From JALZHR01 sp036389695 (GTDB taxonomy: Bacteria > Acidobacteriota > Blastocatellia > Pyrinomonadales > Pyrinomonadaceae), in contig DASVWG010000420.1 in NCBI GenBank assembly GCA_036389695.1, forward strand, positions 1 to 43,355: a DNA stretch of 43,355 nt. The letters are read 5' to 3'. The translations under genes were made by a program, and so were the position numbers. Of the stretch, positions 14,829-22,022 are shown piece by piece. The number at the start of each line of letters is the position of its first letter. Within the stretch, counting starts at the first letter, position 1. The notes under the pieces were generated by a model, which saw only the letters and a program-made list of their open reading frames with translations, ran no database searches and had not been told where the DNA came from.

Positions 14829-16082
14829 ATGAAACCGATTATCCGAGTCGAAAATTTAAGCAAGCGCTACACGCTCGGCGGCGCGCAGACGCCGTATTCC
14901 ACCTTAAGAGAATCGCTCGTCGAAACCGCCAAAGCGCCGCTCAACTGGGTCAAGCGCGGCGGCAGGAGCGAAGAAGGCGAAACTTTGTGGGCGCTGAAAG
15001 ACGTCAGTTTTGAAGTCATGCCCGGCGAAGTCGTCGGCGTCATCGGGCGCAACGGCGCGGGCAAATCGACGCTGCTGAAAGTCCTCTCGCGCATTACCGA
15101 ACCGACGCGCGGGCGAATCGAATTATACGGTCGCATCGGCAGCCTGCTGGAAGTCGGCACGGGTTTTCATCCCGAATTGACCGGCAGAGAAAATATTTTT
15201 TTAAACGGTGCTATCCTGGGAATGCGGCAGACGGAAATCGCGAAAAAATTTGACGAAATCGTCGATTTTGCCGAGATTGAAAAATTTATCGACACGCCCG
15301 TTAAATTTTATTCCAGCGGAATGTATACGCGTCTCGCCTTTGCCGTCGCCGCTAATTTAGAGCCGGAAGTTTTGATTGTCGATGAAGTTCTGGCGGTCGG
15401 CGACGCCGAGTTTCAGAAAAAATGTCTGGGCAAAATGAAGTCGGTTTCCGACAAGGAAGGCAGAACGGTTTTGTTCGTTTCGCACAATATGATTGCCGTG
15501 AAAAACCTGTGCCAGCGCGCGCTTTATATGCAGAAGGGCGAGCTGGCGTTTGACGCCGACGTCAATTCCGTCATCAATCATTACCTGCAAAACGGCGTCG
15601 AGATGGCTTCGCAGCGCCAGTGGTCGGACGCGGAAATGCCGGGAAACGACAAGATAAAAGTGCGCCGCGTCGCCGTTTACGGCGAAAATAAACTGCCCGA
15701 AGAGCCGATTTTAACGAGCGATAACCTCGTCATCGAAACCGAGTTTTACAATAATCTGGACGGCGCGAAAATTGACGTGACGTGGGATTTGACCGACAAT
15801 CAGGGCATCCACGTCGCGCATATCGGTTCGGTCTGTATGAACGGCGAGGATATGAAAAAAGGTTTTTATCGAATGACCGGCGTTTTTCCGGGCAATGTTC
15901 TGAACTCGAAAAAATATATCTTAAGCATAATGTTCGGGCAAAACCAGCGCGTGCCGCTCTTGCGAATGGAAGAAACTTTAGTCTTCGACGTCGAAGACAA
16001 TCTGCGCACGCGCGGCAGCAATTTCAGCCAGTTTCCGGGCGTCATTCACCCGATTTGCGACTGGCGCACGTCGGCGCTTTAA
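14829..16082 (+). CDS. ABC export ATPase with C-terminal glycan-binding domain (Wzt-like)
   Basis: A 417-residue protein. The ATPase half has Walker A GRNGAGKST (73-81), the signature YSSGM in VKFYSSGMYTRLAF and Walker B EVLIVDEVLAVGD. From about residue 265 a beta-rich domain follows (KVRRVAVYGENKLPEEPI through IHPICDW). This matches the carbohydrate-recognition domain of Wzt proteins, which bind the modified non-reducing end of the glycan before export. I chose ATG 14829, 2 nt after the permease stop, because MKPIIRVENLSKRY is the usual start. The domain implies that the glycan carries a terminal modification, such as methylation, and methyltransferases are plentiful downstream. Confidence 0.92.
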   Translation: MKPIIRVENLSKRYTLGGAQTPYSTLRESLVETAKAPLNWVKRGGRSEEGETLWALKDVSFEVMPGEVVGVIGRNGAGKSTLLKVLSRITEPTRGRIELYGRIGSLLEVGTGFHPELTGRENIFLNGAILGMRQTEIAKKFDEIVDFAEIEKFIDTPVKFYSSGMYTRLAFAVAANLEPEVLIVDEVLAVGDAEFQKKCLGKMKSVSDKEGRTVLFVSHNMIAVKNLCQRALYMQKGELAFDADVNSVINHYLQNGVEMASQRQWSDAEMPGNDKIKVRRVAVYGENKLPEEPILTSDNLVIETEFYNNLDGAKIDVTWDLTDNQGIHVAHIGSVCMNGEDMKKGFYRMTGVFPGNVLNSKKYILSIMFGQNQRVPLLRMEETLVFDVEDNLRTRGSNFSQFPGVIHPICDWRTSAL

Positions 16083-16107
16083 AAACAAAAATGAAACCAC
16101 AGATGCA

Positions 16108-16230
16108 CGCAGATAAACGCAGATTAATTAACAGGGATAACAGGATGAACAGGGATAAAGAAAAATTATTTTGTAATCCCTGTTTATCCTGTTATCCCTG
16201 TTAATTTCTTTTTATCTGTGTTTATCTGCG
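16108..16230. repeat. Nested palindrome between the ABC ATPase and the NeuD-type gene
   Basis: The inner arms ttaacagggataacaggat (16128-16146) and its exact reverse complement (16186-16204) are 19 bp. The outer arms cgcagataaacgcagat (16108-16124) and 16214-16230 match with one mismatch. The arms consist of repeated words (acagggat, cagataaacg). Very similar strings occur in the spacers of many environmental bacteria, as far as I recall. Confidence 0.85.
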
Positions 16231-16265
16231 ACTTGAATTATTAATTAATATATCGAGGTAAAATT

Positions 16266-16991
16266 TTGTCGGGACAGTATAAAAGAGACGAGGAAGGAAA
16301 AAATTTAGTCATCGTCGGCATCGGCGAAACCGCCGAGCTTGCCTATGAATATTTCAAATTCGATTCGCCGCACGATGTGGTCGGTTTCGCCGTCGAAGCG
16401 GCTTTCAAAGACCGCGACGAATTTTTCGGGCTGCCGGTCGTGGCGTTCGAGGAAATCGAAAAGCACTTCAGCCCGGAAGAAAATCTGGCGTTTGCGGCGA
16501 TTTCCTACACGCAGTTGAACCGCGTGCGGGCGAGAATTTTTAAAACTTTAAAGGAAAAAGGCTACACTTGCGCGTCTTACGTCAGCAGCCGCGCTTTCGT
16601 CTGGCACAACGCGGAAATCGGCGAAAATTGTTTTATTTTTGAAAACAACGTCGTGCAGTATAAAGTCAAAATCGGCAACAACGTCGTCTTGTGGAGCGGC
16701 AATCACATCGGGCATCAAACGGTCATCGAGGACAATGTTTTTATCTCGTCGCACGTCGTCGTTTCCGGCTATTGCGAAGTCGGCTCAAGCACGTTTATGG
16801 GCGTCAACAGCTCGGTCGCGAACGATGTGAAAATCGCGCCGGACAACATCATCGCGATGGGCGCGGTCATTCATAAACACACCGAGCCGCGCAAAATTTA
16901 TAAAGGCAATCCGGGCAAGCCGGACGAGACGAAAGACAGTTTTGCCGTGATGAAAGTCAGGGAAGAAACCGGAGACGACGCCAATCGATGA
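16266..16991 (+). CDS. NeuD/PglD-family sugar O- or N-acyltransferase
   Basis: A 241-residue acyltransferase of the NeuD/PglD family, which acetylates amino or hydroxyl groups of nucleotide sugars in the cytoplasm. The N-terminal Rossmann-like part begins LVIVGIGETAELAYEYF. From about residue 100 hexapeptide repeats build a left-handed beta-helix (AEIGENCFIFENNVVQYKVKIGNNV, then IGHQTVIEDNVFISSHVV). The start is TTG 16266, with GAGG 8 nt upstream. The next gene overlaps by 4 nt (ATGA), so translation is coupled. Acetylation of an amino sugar is likely, but the acceptor is unknown. Confidence 0.85.
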   Translation: MSGQYKRDEEGKNLVIVGIGETAELAYEYFKFDSPHDVVGFAVEAAFKDRDEFFGLPVVAFEEIEKHFSPEENLAFAAISYTQLNRVRARIFKTLKEKGYTCASYVSSRAFVWHNAEIGENCFIFENNVVQYKVKIGNNVVLWSGNHIGHQTVIEDNVFISSHVVVSGYCEVGSSTFMGVNSSVANDVKIAPDNIIAMGAVIHKHTEPRKIYKGNPGKPDETKDSFAVMKVREETGDDANR

Positions 16992-17908
16992 AGTGGAATA
17001 AACAGGGCTTGATTTACGCGCCGGACGGAAGTCTGCCGTGGGCGAAAAAATACGCTTTTCCGCCGGTTCCGTATTTTATCTCGGACGACCGATTGCGGAT
17101 TTATCTCGCGTTTTGCGACGAAAATATGGTCGGGCGCGCCGCTTACGTCGATGTCTCGCCGGAAAATCCGAAAGAGATTTTGAAAGTTTCCCCGAATCCG
17201 ATTCTCGACATCGGGCAGCCCGGCGCGTTTGACGAAAACGGGCTTTTGCCGACGACCGTTCTGCCGGTCGGCGACGAGATTTGGATGTATTACGTCGGTT
17301 ATCAGCTCGGAATGAAAGTTCGTTATTACCAGTTTCAAGGTTTGGCTATCAGTAAAGACGGCGGCGAGACTTTCGAGCGGCGTTTGAAGGTTCCCGTGAT
17401 TGACCGGAGCGACGCGGAAATGCTCAATCGCACTTCGGCGCACGTCCGCCGCGACGGCGAAAAATTTCAGATGTGGTATGTCGGCGGCAGCGACTGGACG
17501 CATTCGGGCGACAAGTATCTGCCCGTTTATAATATAAAATATCTGGAATCGCCGGACGGCATTAATTGGGGCGACGAAGGCTCGGTGGCGATTGATTTTA
17601 AAGACGCCGACGAGCACGCGCTCGGCAAGCCTTTCGTCATTTACGCCGAAGGCAAATACCGGATGTTTTTTTCGTCAAGGACTTATTCGAAGAAAGCGTA
17701 TCGCATCGGTTACGCCGAATCCGACGATTGCCTGAACTGGACGCGGAAAGACGAAGAAGTCGGCATCGACGTTTCCGAAACGGGCTGGGATTCGCAGTCG
17801 ATTTCCTACGCGAGCGTGATTCGATACAAAGACCGCTATTATATGTTTTACAACGGCAATAATCTGGGCGAAACCGGCTTCGGCTACGCGATTCTGGAAC
17901 AATGGTAG
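16988..17908 (+). CDS. Beta-propeller, glycoside-hydrolase-like protein
   Basis: A 306-residue protein with repeated blades typical of the five-bladed propellers of GH43/GH32/GH130-type enzymes: FISDDRLRIYLAFCDEN, DEIWMYYVGYQ, GEKFQMWYVGGSDW, GKYRMFFSSR and DRYYMFYNG are equivalent strands. There is no signal peptide, so it is cytoplasmic. Such propellers occur in surface-glycan clusters and may be phosphorylases, glycosidases or transferases, but I cannot place the catalytic acids with confidence. It overlaps its neighbours on both sides (4 nt with NeuD-type, 7 nt with the GNAT gene), which suggests that the three proteins act in one step. Confidence 0.7.
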   Translation: MKWNKQGLIYAPDGSLPWAKKYAFPPVPYFISDDRLRIYLAFCDENMVGRAAYVDVSPENPKEILKVSPNPILDIGQPGAFDENGLLPTTVLPVGDEIWMYYVGYQLGMKVRYYQFQGLAISKDGGETFERRLKVPVIDRSDAEMLNRTSAHVRRDGEKFQMWYVGGSDWTHSGDKYLPVYNIKYLESPDGINWGDEGSVAIDFKDADEHALGKPFVIYAEGKYRMFFSSRTYSKKAYRIGYAESDDCLNWTRKDEEVGIDVSETGWDSQSISYASVIRYKDRYYMFYNGNNLGETGFGYAILEQW

Positions 17909-18882
17909 AAACGGCGACAATCGAAACGGCAGAAGAAAAAGCGACGATTCGCGTCGAGCGCTATGCGGGCAAACACGCCGCGGAGTGGAACGAGTTTGTC
18001 AAAAACTCGAAAAACGGCACGTTTCTTTTCGACCGCAATTATATGGATTATCACGCCGAACGTTTTGACGATTGCTCGCTGATGTTTCGCGACCGCGAGG
18101 GCAAATTAATCGGCGTTATGCCCGCGAATTTGAAGGACGACGCGCTCGTCTCGCACGGCGGCTTGACGTTTGGCGGCGTGGTTTCAAATCAGCGGATGAG
18201 AACGCCGACGATGCTCGAAATCTTTGAAAATTTAATCGAATGCGCAAAGGATTTCGGCGCGGCGCGCCTCGTTTACAAAGCCGTTCCGCATATTTATCAC
18301 GCGCAGGCGGCGGAAGAAGATTTATACGCGCTGTTTCTCCGCGACGCGCGGCTCGTTAAGCGCGAGGCTTCGACGACGATTAATTTAAAAGAGCGCCTGC
18401 CGCTCAGCAAAGGTCGCAAATGGACAATCAATCAAAGCCGGAAAAACAAAATCGAAGTGCGCGAAAGCGCGGATTTTGAAACGTTTATGCGGCTGGAAAC
18501 CGAGCTTCTGGCGGCGAAATACAACGTCGTTCCGGTTCACACGGCGGCGGAGATGCATCTTCTGGCAGAACGTTTTCCGCAAAACATCAAGCTTTTCGGC
18601 GCGTTTCTCGACGACGAAATGCTTGCCGGAACAATCGTCTACGTCAGCCAAACGCTCGCGCACGCGCAATACATGGCGGCGAACCCGGAAGGCAAACGAT
18701 TATTCGCGCTCGACGCCATTGTGCAGGAATTGATTACCGCGCATTACAGTGAAAAACGCTATTTCGATTTCGGCATCTCGACCGAACGGAAAGGTCGATA
18801 TTTAAACGTCGGGCTGGTCGAATACAAGGAAAGCTGGGGCGGACGCGCGACCGTCTACGATACTTATGAAATAGTTTTTTGA
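17902..18882 (+). CDS. FemAB/GNAT-fold acyl- or aminoacyltransferase
   Basis: A 326-residue protein of the FemAB-like double-GNAT type. It shows the usual pattern RVERYAGKHAAEWNEFVKNSKNGTFLFDRNYMDYH near the N-terminus, a middle part with RKWTINQSRKNKIEVRES, and a second GNAT half ending KRYFDFGISTERKGRYLNVGLVEYKESWGG. The last stretch resembles the substrate-binding region of FemAB proteins. FemAB enzymes add amino acids from tRNA to peptidoglycan precursors, but relatives in polysaccharide clusters probably acylate or aminoacylate sugars. The start ATG 17902 overlaps the propeller gene by 7 nt. The acceptor is unknown. Confidence 0.75.
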   Translation: MVETATIETAEEKATIRVERYAGKHAAEWNEFVKNSKNGTFLFDRNYMDYHAERFDDCSLMFRDREGKLIGVMPANLKDDALVSHGGLTFGGVVSNQRMRTPTMLEIFENLIECAKDFGAARLVYKAVPHIYHAQAAEEDLYALFLRDARLVKREASTTINLKERLPLSKGRKWTINQSRKNKIEVRESADFETFMRLETELLAAKYNVVPVHTAAEMHLLAERFPQNIKLFGAFLDDEMLAGTIVYVSQTLAHAQYMAANPEGKRLFALDAIVQELITAHYSEKRYFDFGISTERKGRYLNVGLVEYKESWGGRATVYDTYEIVF

Positions 18883-18902
18883 TTGAAAGCTGTTTTTAAT
18901 TT

Positions 18903-19000
18903 GCCTTTGCGTGCTTTGCGAAAATCTTTGCGCTCTTTGCGGTTAAGAATAGATTTTTACCGCAAAGGACGCGAAGAGAAAGACGCAAAGAAACGCAAAG
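18903..19000. repeat. ctttgcg palindrome, copy 1
   Basis: ctttgcggt (18935-18943) pairs with accgcaaag (18959-18967). Outer arms made of ctttgcg words (18903-18940) pair with gcaaag words up to 19000. The same element recurs at 35518-35604 with nearly the same central sequence. Confidence 0.8.
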
Positions 19001-19034
19001 AAATTTTCGGGCTAAATAAATTTTCGGGCTAAAT
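19001..19034. repeat. Tandem 17-bp direct repeat before fdtA
   Basis: aaattttcgggctaaat occurs twice head to tail (19001-19017 and 19018-19034), 7 nt before the fdtA start codon. It may be a slippage product. Its position would also suit an operator, but nothing more supports that. Confidence 0.75.
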
Positions 19035-19040
19035 TAAGCT

Positions 19041-19463
19041 ATGGAATCCCTGATTGAACGATGTCGATTGATTGATTTGCCGGTCATTGCCGACCCTCGC
19101 GGGAATCTGACTTTTATCGAGTGCAACCGGCATATCCCGTTTGAAATCAAGCGCGTTTATTATCTTTACGACGTGCCGGGCGGAGCGTCGCGCGCCGGTC
19201 ACGGGCACAAAACGCTGCACCAGCTTGTGATTGCGATGTCGGGCAGTTTTGATATTGTCCTCGACGACGGCTTTCAGAAAAAACGTTTTCATCTTAATCG
19301 CTCTTATCAGGGGCTTTACGTCTGCCCGATGATGTGGCGCGATATAGACAATTTTTCCGGCGGCTCGGTCTGTATGGTTCTGGCTTCGGATTTCTACGAC
19401 GAGGAAGATTATTTTCGTCATTATCCCGATTTTTTAAGGGCAGCGCGGGAGGGAAAAGAGTGA
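19041..19463 (+). CDS. fdtA: dTDP-4-dehydro-6-deoxyglucose 3,4-ketoisomerase (FdtA/QdtA family)
   Basis: A 140-residue cupin (WxcM-like C-terminal) of the sugar 3,4-ketoisomerase family. It turns dTDP-4-keto-6-deoxyglucose into the 3-keto sugar on the way to dTDP-Fuc3NAc or dTDP-Qui3NAc. The marks are DPRGNLTFIE (18-27), VYYLYDVPGG, then GHGHKTLHQLV with H54 and H56 as likely catalytic histidines, and a cupin ending LASDFYDEEDYFRHYPDFL. Whether the product is the galacto (FdtA) or gluco (QdtA) isomer cannot be seen. The stop overlaps a GTG start (GTGA) of an fdtB remnant exactly as in copy 2. It is the intact fdtA of a duplicated cassette. Confidence 0.88.
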   Translation: MESLIERCRLIDLPVIADPRGNLTFIECNRHIPFEIKRVYYLYDVPGGASRAGHGHKTLHQLVIAMSGSFDIVLDDGFQKKRFHLNRSYQGLYVCPMMWRDIDNFSGGSVCMVLASDFYDEEDYFRHYPDFLRAAREGKE

Positions 19464-19640
19464 GAGCCGCGTTTGCGGATTTGAAAGCCGACTATTCGGA
19501 AATCAAAGAAGAAATTCGATTAAGCCTTCCGGTCGGCTCGCATTTGACTCGCGCCGAGCAGAATTTTACGATAGAACCGTTAAAGGAATTTGATAAGCTG
19601 GAGTTATCAAAGCAATTTTATGACCGGCAAGCCTCTCGTC
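19460..19640 (+). pseudogene. fdtB remnant: aminotransferase gene with the middle deleted
   Basis: From the GTG at 19460 the frame reads RAAFADLKADYSEIKEEI, matching the first residues of the intact FdtB at 22019 (RVPFLDLKDVYSEIKNEL). It then jumps to SLPVGSHLTRAEQNFTIEPL, matching the last 40 residues of FdtB (SIPISPYLTDAEQDFTIETI). About 320 codons, including the PLP-Lys region, are missing. The natural stop is lost and the frame runs on over the following glycosyltransferase to 19762. The remnant cannot be an active enzyme, but it keeps the GTGA overlap and the downstream start context. Confidence 0.85.
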
Positions 19641-20597
19641 AGCATCTGCGTTCTTTCTTACAATCACGCGCGATATTTGCCGGAAACGCTCGACAGCGCG
19701 CTGGCGCAGACTTACCCGCACGTCGAAATCGTCGTCGTCGACGACGGCTCGACGGACGATAGCTTAGCGATTGCCAGAGACTACGAAGCCAGATATTCGC
19801 CGCGCGTCAAAGTTTACACGCATCCGAACCACGAAAATCGAGGCATTTCCCAGACCATCAACCTGGCGACAAACTCATCGACCGGCGCTTACTGGTCGGT
19901 CTTAGGCTCGGACGACATTCTGCATAAAGATAAAATTGAGAAGCAAGCGGCGTTTCTGGAAGCGCATCCGGAATTAGGATTTGTTTACTGTTACGTCGAT
20001 TACATGGATTTTGAAGGGAAAAAACTTCCCGGCAGCTTCGGCAAGGACATCACTGCCGACGAAGACCCTTTAAAATCGATGATTCTGGAAAATTTTATTC
20101 CGGCAATGGCGATTCTGGCGCGGCGCGAAGCCGTCTCGCGCGTCGGCGACCACGACCCGGATTTGATTTACAGCGATTGGGATTTCTGGGTGCGTCTGAT
20201 TTCGCTGTATAAAGGCGGGTTTATCAATGAATCGTTGTCGAAATATCGCGTTCACAGCGATAACAGCAGTATCGGAACGCCGCGCGCCACGCAGGTCAGA
20301 CATATTCGGGATTTATATTTTAAGCTGCTGCGGCACGTCGATAAGGGTTTACTGGACGAGTCTTACCGCGAAATAATAGAAGGGCAGATAAAAGATTTAC
20401 CGGCAAGACAAGCGCGCTGGCTTTTGATTGATTATTATGAATTTTTGGCAAACGGACAGCGAAAAAACGCGTTTCGCGCTTTGAAAGCCGCGTCGTGGTC
20501 TGCGCCGCAAGTTGTTTTGAGTCCGCGAAGATTCGCCTCTTTGCTGAAAGAAGCGATTTTAAGTTTGAGACAACGCCCGAAAATAAAACAAAATTAG
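19620..20597 (+). CDS. Family 2 glycosyltransferase, cassette copy 1
   Basis: A 325-residue GT-A-fold inverting glycosyltransferase, presumed to act on the cytoplasmic face. KPLVSICVLSYNHARYLPET opens it; DDGSTDD (41-47) binds the nucleotide and SDD (97-99) gives the metal site. The ending with KYRVHSDNSS and a helical tail is typical. I chose ATG 19620 by analogy with copy 2 (23142), where the same distance to SICxxSYNHARYLP holds; the upstream in-frame Met is in the fdtB remnant. Both copies are 325 residues and share long identical stretches (GKDITADEDPL, ARRE, YSDWDFWVRL). The linkage formed is unknown. Confidence 0.9.
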   Translation: MTGKPLVSICVLSYNHARYLPETLDSALAQTYPHVEIVVVDDGSTDDSLAIARDYEARYSPRVKVYTHPNHENRGISQTINLATNSSTGAYWSVLGSDDILHKDKIEKQAAFLEAHPELGFVYCYVDYMDFEGKKLPGSFGKDITADEDPLKSMILENFIPAMAILARREAVSRVGDHDPDLIYSDWDFWVRLISLYKGGFINESLSKYRVHSDNSSIGTPRATQVRHIRDLYFKLLRHVDKGLLDESYREIIEGQIKDLPARQARWLLIDYYEFLANGQRKNAFRALKAASWSAPQVVLSPRRFASLLKEAILSLRQRPKIKQN

Positions 20598-20625
20598 ATT
20601 AGCGCCGACGCGCCTGGCAGCGATT

Positions 20626-20919
20626 TCAACTCTCGCCGCAAATTTGCGAACAGCGTTCTTTCGCATAATCCCAAGCCGAAAAGCGAAAAGGCGCCGGCTC
20701 GCCGACGATAAACGGGTCTTCGCCAAACCCCGTATAAACTACATACAATTGCCCGGCTGTCATGCCCTTTTCGTAACTTCCCTGCAGGCAATCGTCGACG
20801 ATTGCTTTGCAGGCGGCTAAAGCTTCTTCAAAGCTGGCAAAGTCGCCGTGTTTGTAACGCTCGCTTTCGTCCATATAATGATAATTGTCGTCAATAAAAA
20901 CTTGATAGGAATCTGCCAT
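20626..20919 (-). CDS. Small hypothetical protein
   Basis: A 97-residue soluble, acidic and aromatic-rich protein (MADSYQVFIDDNYHYMDES, then FASFEEALAACKAIVDDCL, then YVVYTGFGEDPFIVGE and FSAWDYAKERC). There is no signal peptide or membrane segment. The pattern of a beta hairpin, a helix containing Cys and a strand resembles small conserved proteins of unknown function. I do not recognise a named family. It is the only reverse-strand gene in the locus right of 12454 and lies between the two copies of the duplicated cassette. The next + strand gene starts 406 nt away. Confidence 0.65.
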   Translation of the reverse strand: MADSYQVFIDDNYHYMDESERYKHGDFASFEEALAACKAIVDDCLQGSYEKGMTAGQLYVVYTGFGEDPFIVGEPAPFRFSAWDYAKERCSQICGES

Positions 20920-21325
20920 TTTTCTGTTTTACGTTTAACTCGAAATAATGTCAATTTTGAAAAGAGCTCAAATAACACCGCCGGATCGGGACGCTTTCTG
21001 CCCGGTAAAAATGTTGACAAAATACCGGAAATAGATTTTAATCAGTTCTAAGCTAAAAGTTTTAAACTAAAGTTAACCGACAGCAATCGAATTCGTCCGG
21101 GTGAGACTTCTCGTTAGTCGCGCGAAAAGACTGGCGAAATATTTTTAAGCAAACTGCTCTCTGATTATATCGGAGACCGAGCGCTTTCTAACGGGATGAA
21201 TTTGATAGCTGTCGTTTTTCACTCTATGGAAATAATCGCCCGCGGAAATAATTTCGGCGGATACCTTGACGTCATTCATCCAATGCGTGAATGGCAAGCC
21301 TAACCGGTCAGAAAGATTTAGATAT
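20920..21325. other. AT-rich 406-bp spacer between divergent genes
   Basis: No convincing open frame or large palindrome is visible. The only clear element is the promoter at 21014-21042. From the upstream in-frame Met at 21266 a short N-terminal extension could be translated, but it is not family-like. Confidence 0.5.
21014..21042 (+). promoter_or_regulatory. Sigma70-type promoter upstream of fdtC
   Basis: TTGACA (21014-21019), a 17-bp spacer and TTTAAT (21037-21042) form a near-consensus promoter. It would give an untranslated leader of about 280 nt before the ATG at 21326 and would drive fdtC, the fdtA remnant, fdtB and the second glycosyltransferase. Confidence 0.5.
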
Positions 21326-21952
21326 ATGAAAGTTCTACTTAAACCGCAATTTAATCGTAACTATTATATTCATACTCACGCCTTGGTCGATGAAGGCGTA
21401 AAGATAGGTCAACGAACCAGAGTTTGGGCTTTTGCGCATATTCTGACGGGAGCGGTAATCGGCGACGACTGTAATATATGCGACCACACTTTTATCGAAG
21501 GGAAAGTCGTCGTAGGCGACCGCGTGACGATTAAATGCGGAGTTTATCTGTGGGACGGCGTGACCGTCGAGGACGATGTTTTTATCGGTCCCGCCGCCGT
21601 TTTCACGAATGATTTAAAACCGCGCAGCCGGCAGGATTTCAACCTCGTCGAGACATTATTGAAACAAGGCTGCAGCATCGGAGCCAACTCGACAATTGTC
21701 GGCGGAATTGTTATCGGCGCTTGGTCTTTAATCGGAGCAGGAAGTATAGTAACAAAAGATGTTCCTGATTATGGAGTGGTTTGGGGAAATCCGGCGAAAT
21801 TTCAATACTGGATATGCAGATGCACACGAAAAATGGCTTTTGATAATGCAGGCGAATTTGTTTGTGAGTGCGGCGAAATTTATAAGCTTAACCCGGAGAC
21901 AAAAAAACCCGAGCTTGTGGTCAAAGAATTGTCGAATCGTTCAGCTATCTAA
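21326..21952 (+). CDS. FdtC-like hexapeptide N-acetyltransferase with C-terminal Cys pair motif
   Basis: A 208-residue left-handed beta-helix acyltransferase of the type that N-acetylates dTDP-3-amino-3,6-dideoxyhexoses. Hexapeptide turns run from YYIHTHALVDEGVKIG through NICDHTFIEGKVVVGDRV, VTIKCGVYLWDGVTVEDDVFIGP and FTNDLKPRSR to the GAWSLIGAGSIVTKDVPDYG ending. The C-terminus adds CRC and CEC pairs about 17 residues apart, like a small zinc ribbon. I chose ATG 21326 because the family's helix begins right after it. It sits next to fdtB, which fits the Fuc3NAc/Qui3NAc pathway. The spacer upstream is AT-rich and carries its own promoter. Confidence 0.8.
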   Translation: MKVLLKPQFNRNYYIHTHALVDEGVKIGQRTRVWAFAHILTGAVIGDDCNICDHTFIEGKVVVGDRVTIKCGVYLWDGVTVEDDVFIGPAAVFTNDLKPRSRQDFNLVETLLKQGCSIGANSTIVGGIVIGAWSLIGAGSIVTKDVPDYGVVWGNPAKFQYWICRCTRKMAFDNAGEFVCECGEIYKLNPETKKPELVVKELSNRSAI

Positions 21953-21953
21953 G

Positions 21954-22022
21954 ATGACCGACCAGCGCGGGAATCTGAACCCGGATTTTCTTCAGACGGC
22001 GCGGGAGGAAAAACAGCAGTGA
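21954..22022 (+). pseudogene. fdtA remnant: ketoisomerase gene with the middle deleted
   Basis: A 22-codon frame reads MTDQRGNL followed directly by NPDFLQTAREEKQQ. The first part matches FdtA residues 18-23 (DPRGNL), the second matches its end (PDFLRAAREGKE, 129-140). At DNA level ccgacc..cgcgggaatctga is shared with 19090-19111. About 105 codons are missing. The stop overlaps the fdtB GTG start as GTGA, exactly as in cassette copy 1. It is too short to be an enzyme, but may still couple translation into fdtB. Confidence 0.85.

Noticed and set aside
19334..19762. 142-codon frame spanning the fdtA end, the fdtB remnant and the GT2 start
   Set aside because: Only the middle part is homologous (to fdtB). 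The rest is out-of-frame sequence of the flanking genes, so it is not a gene.
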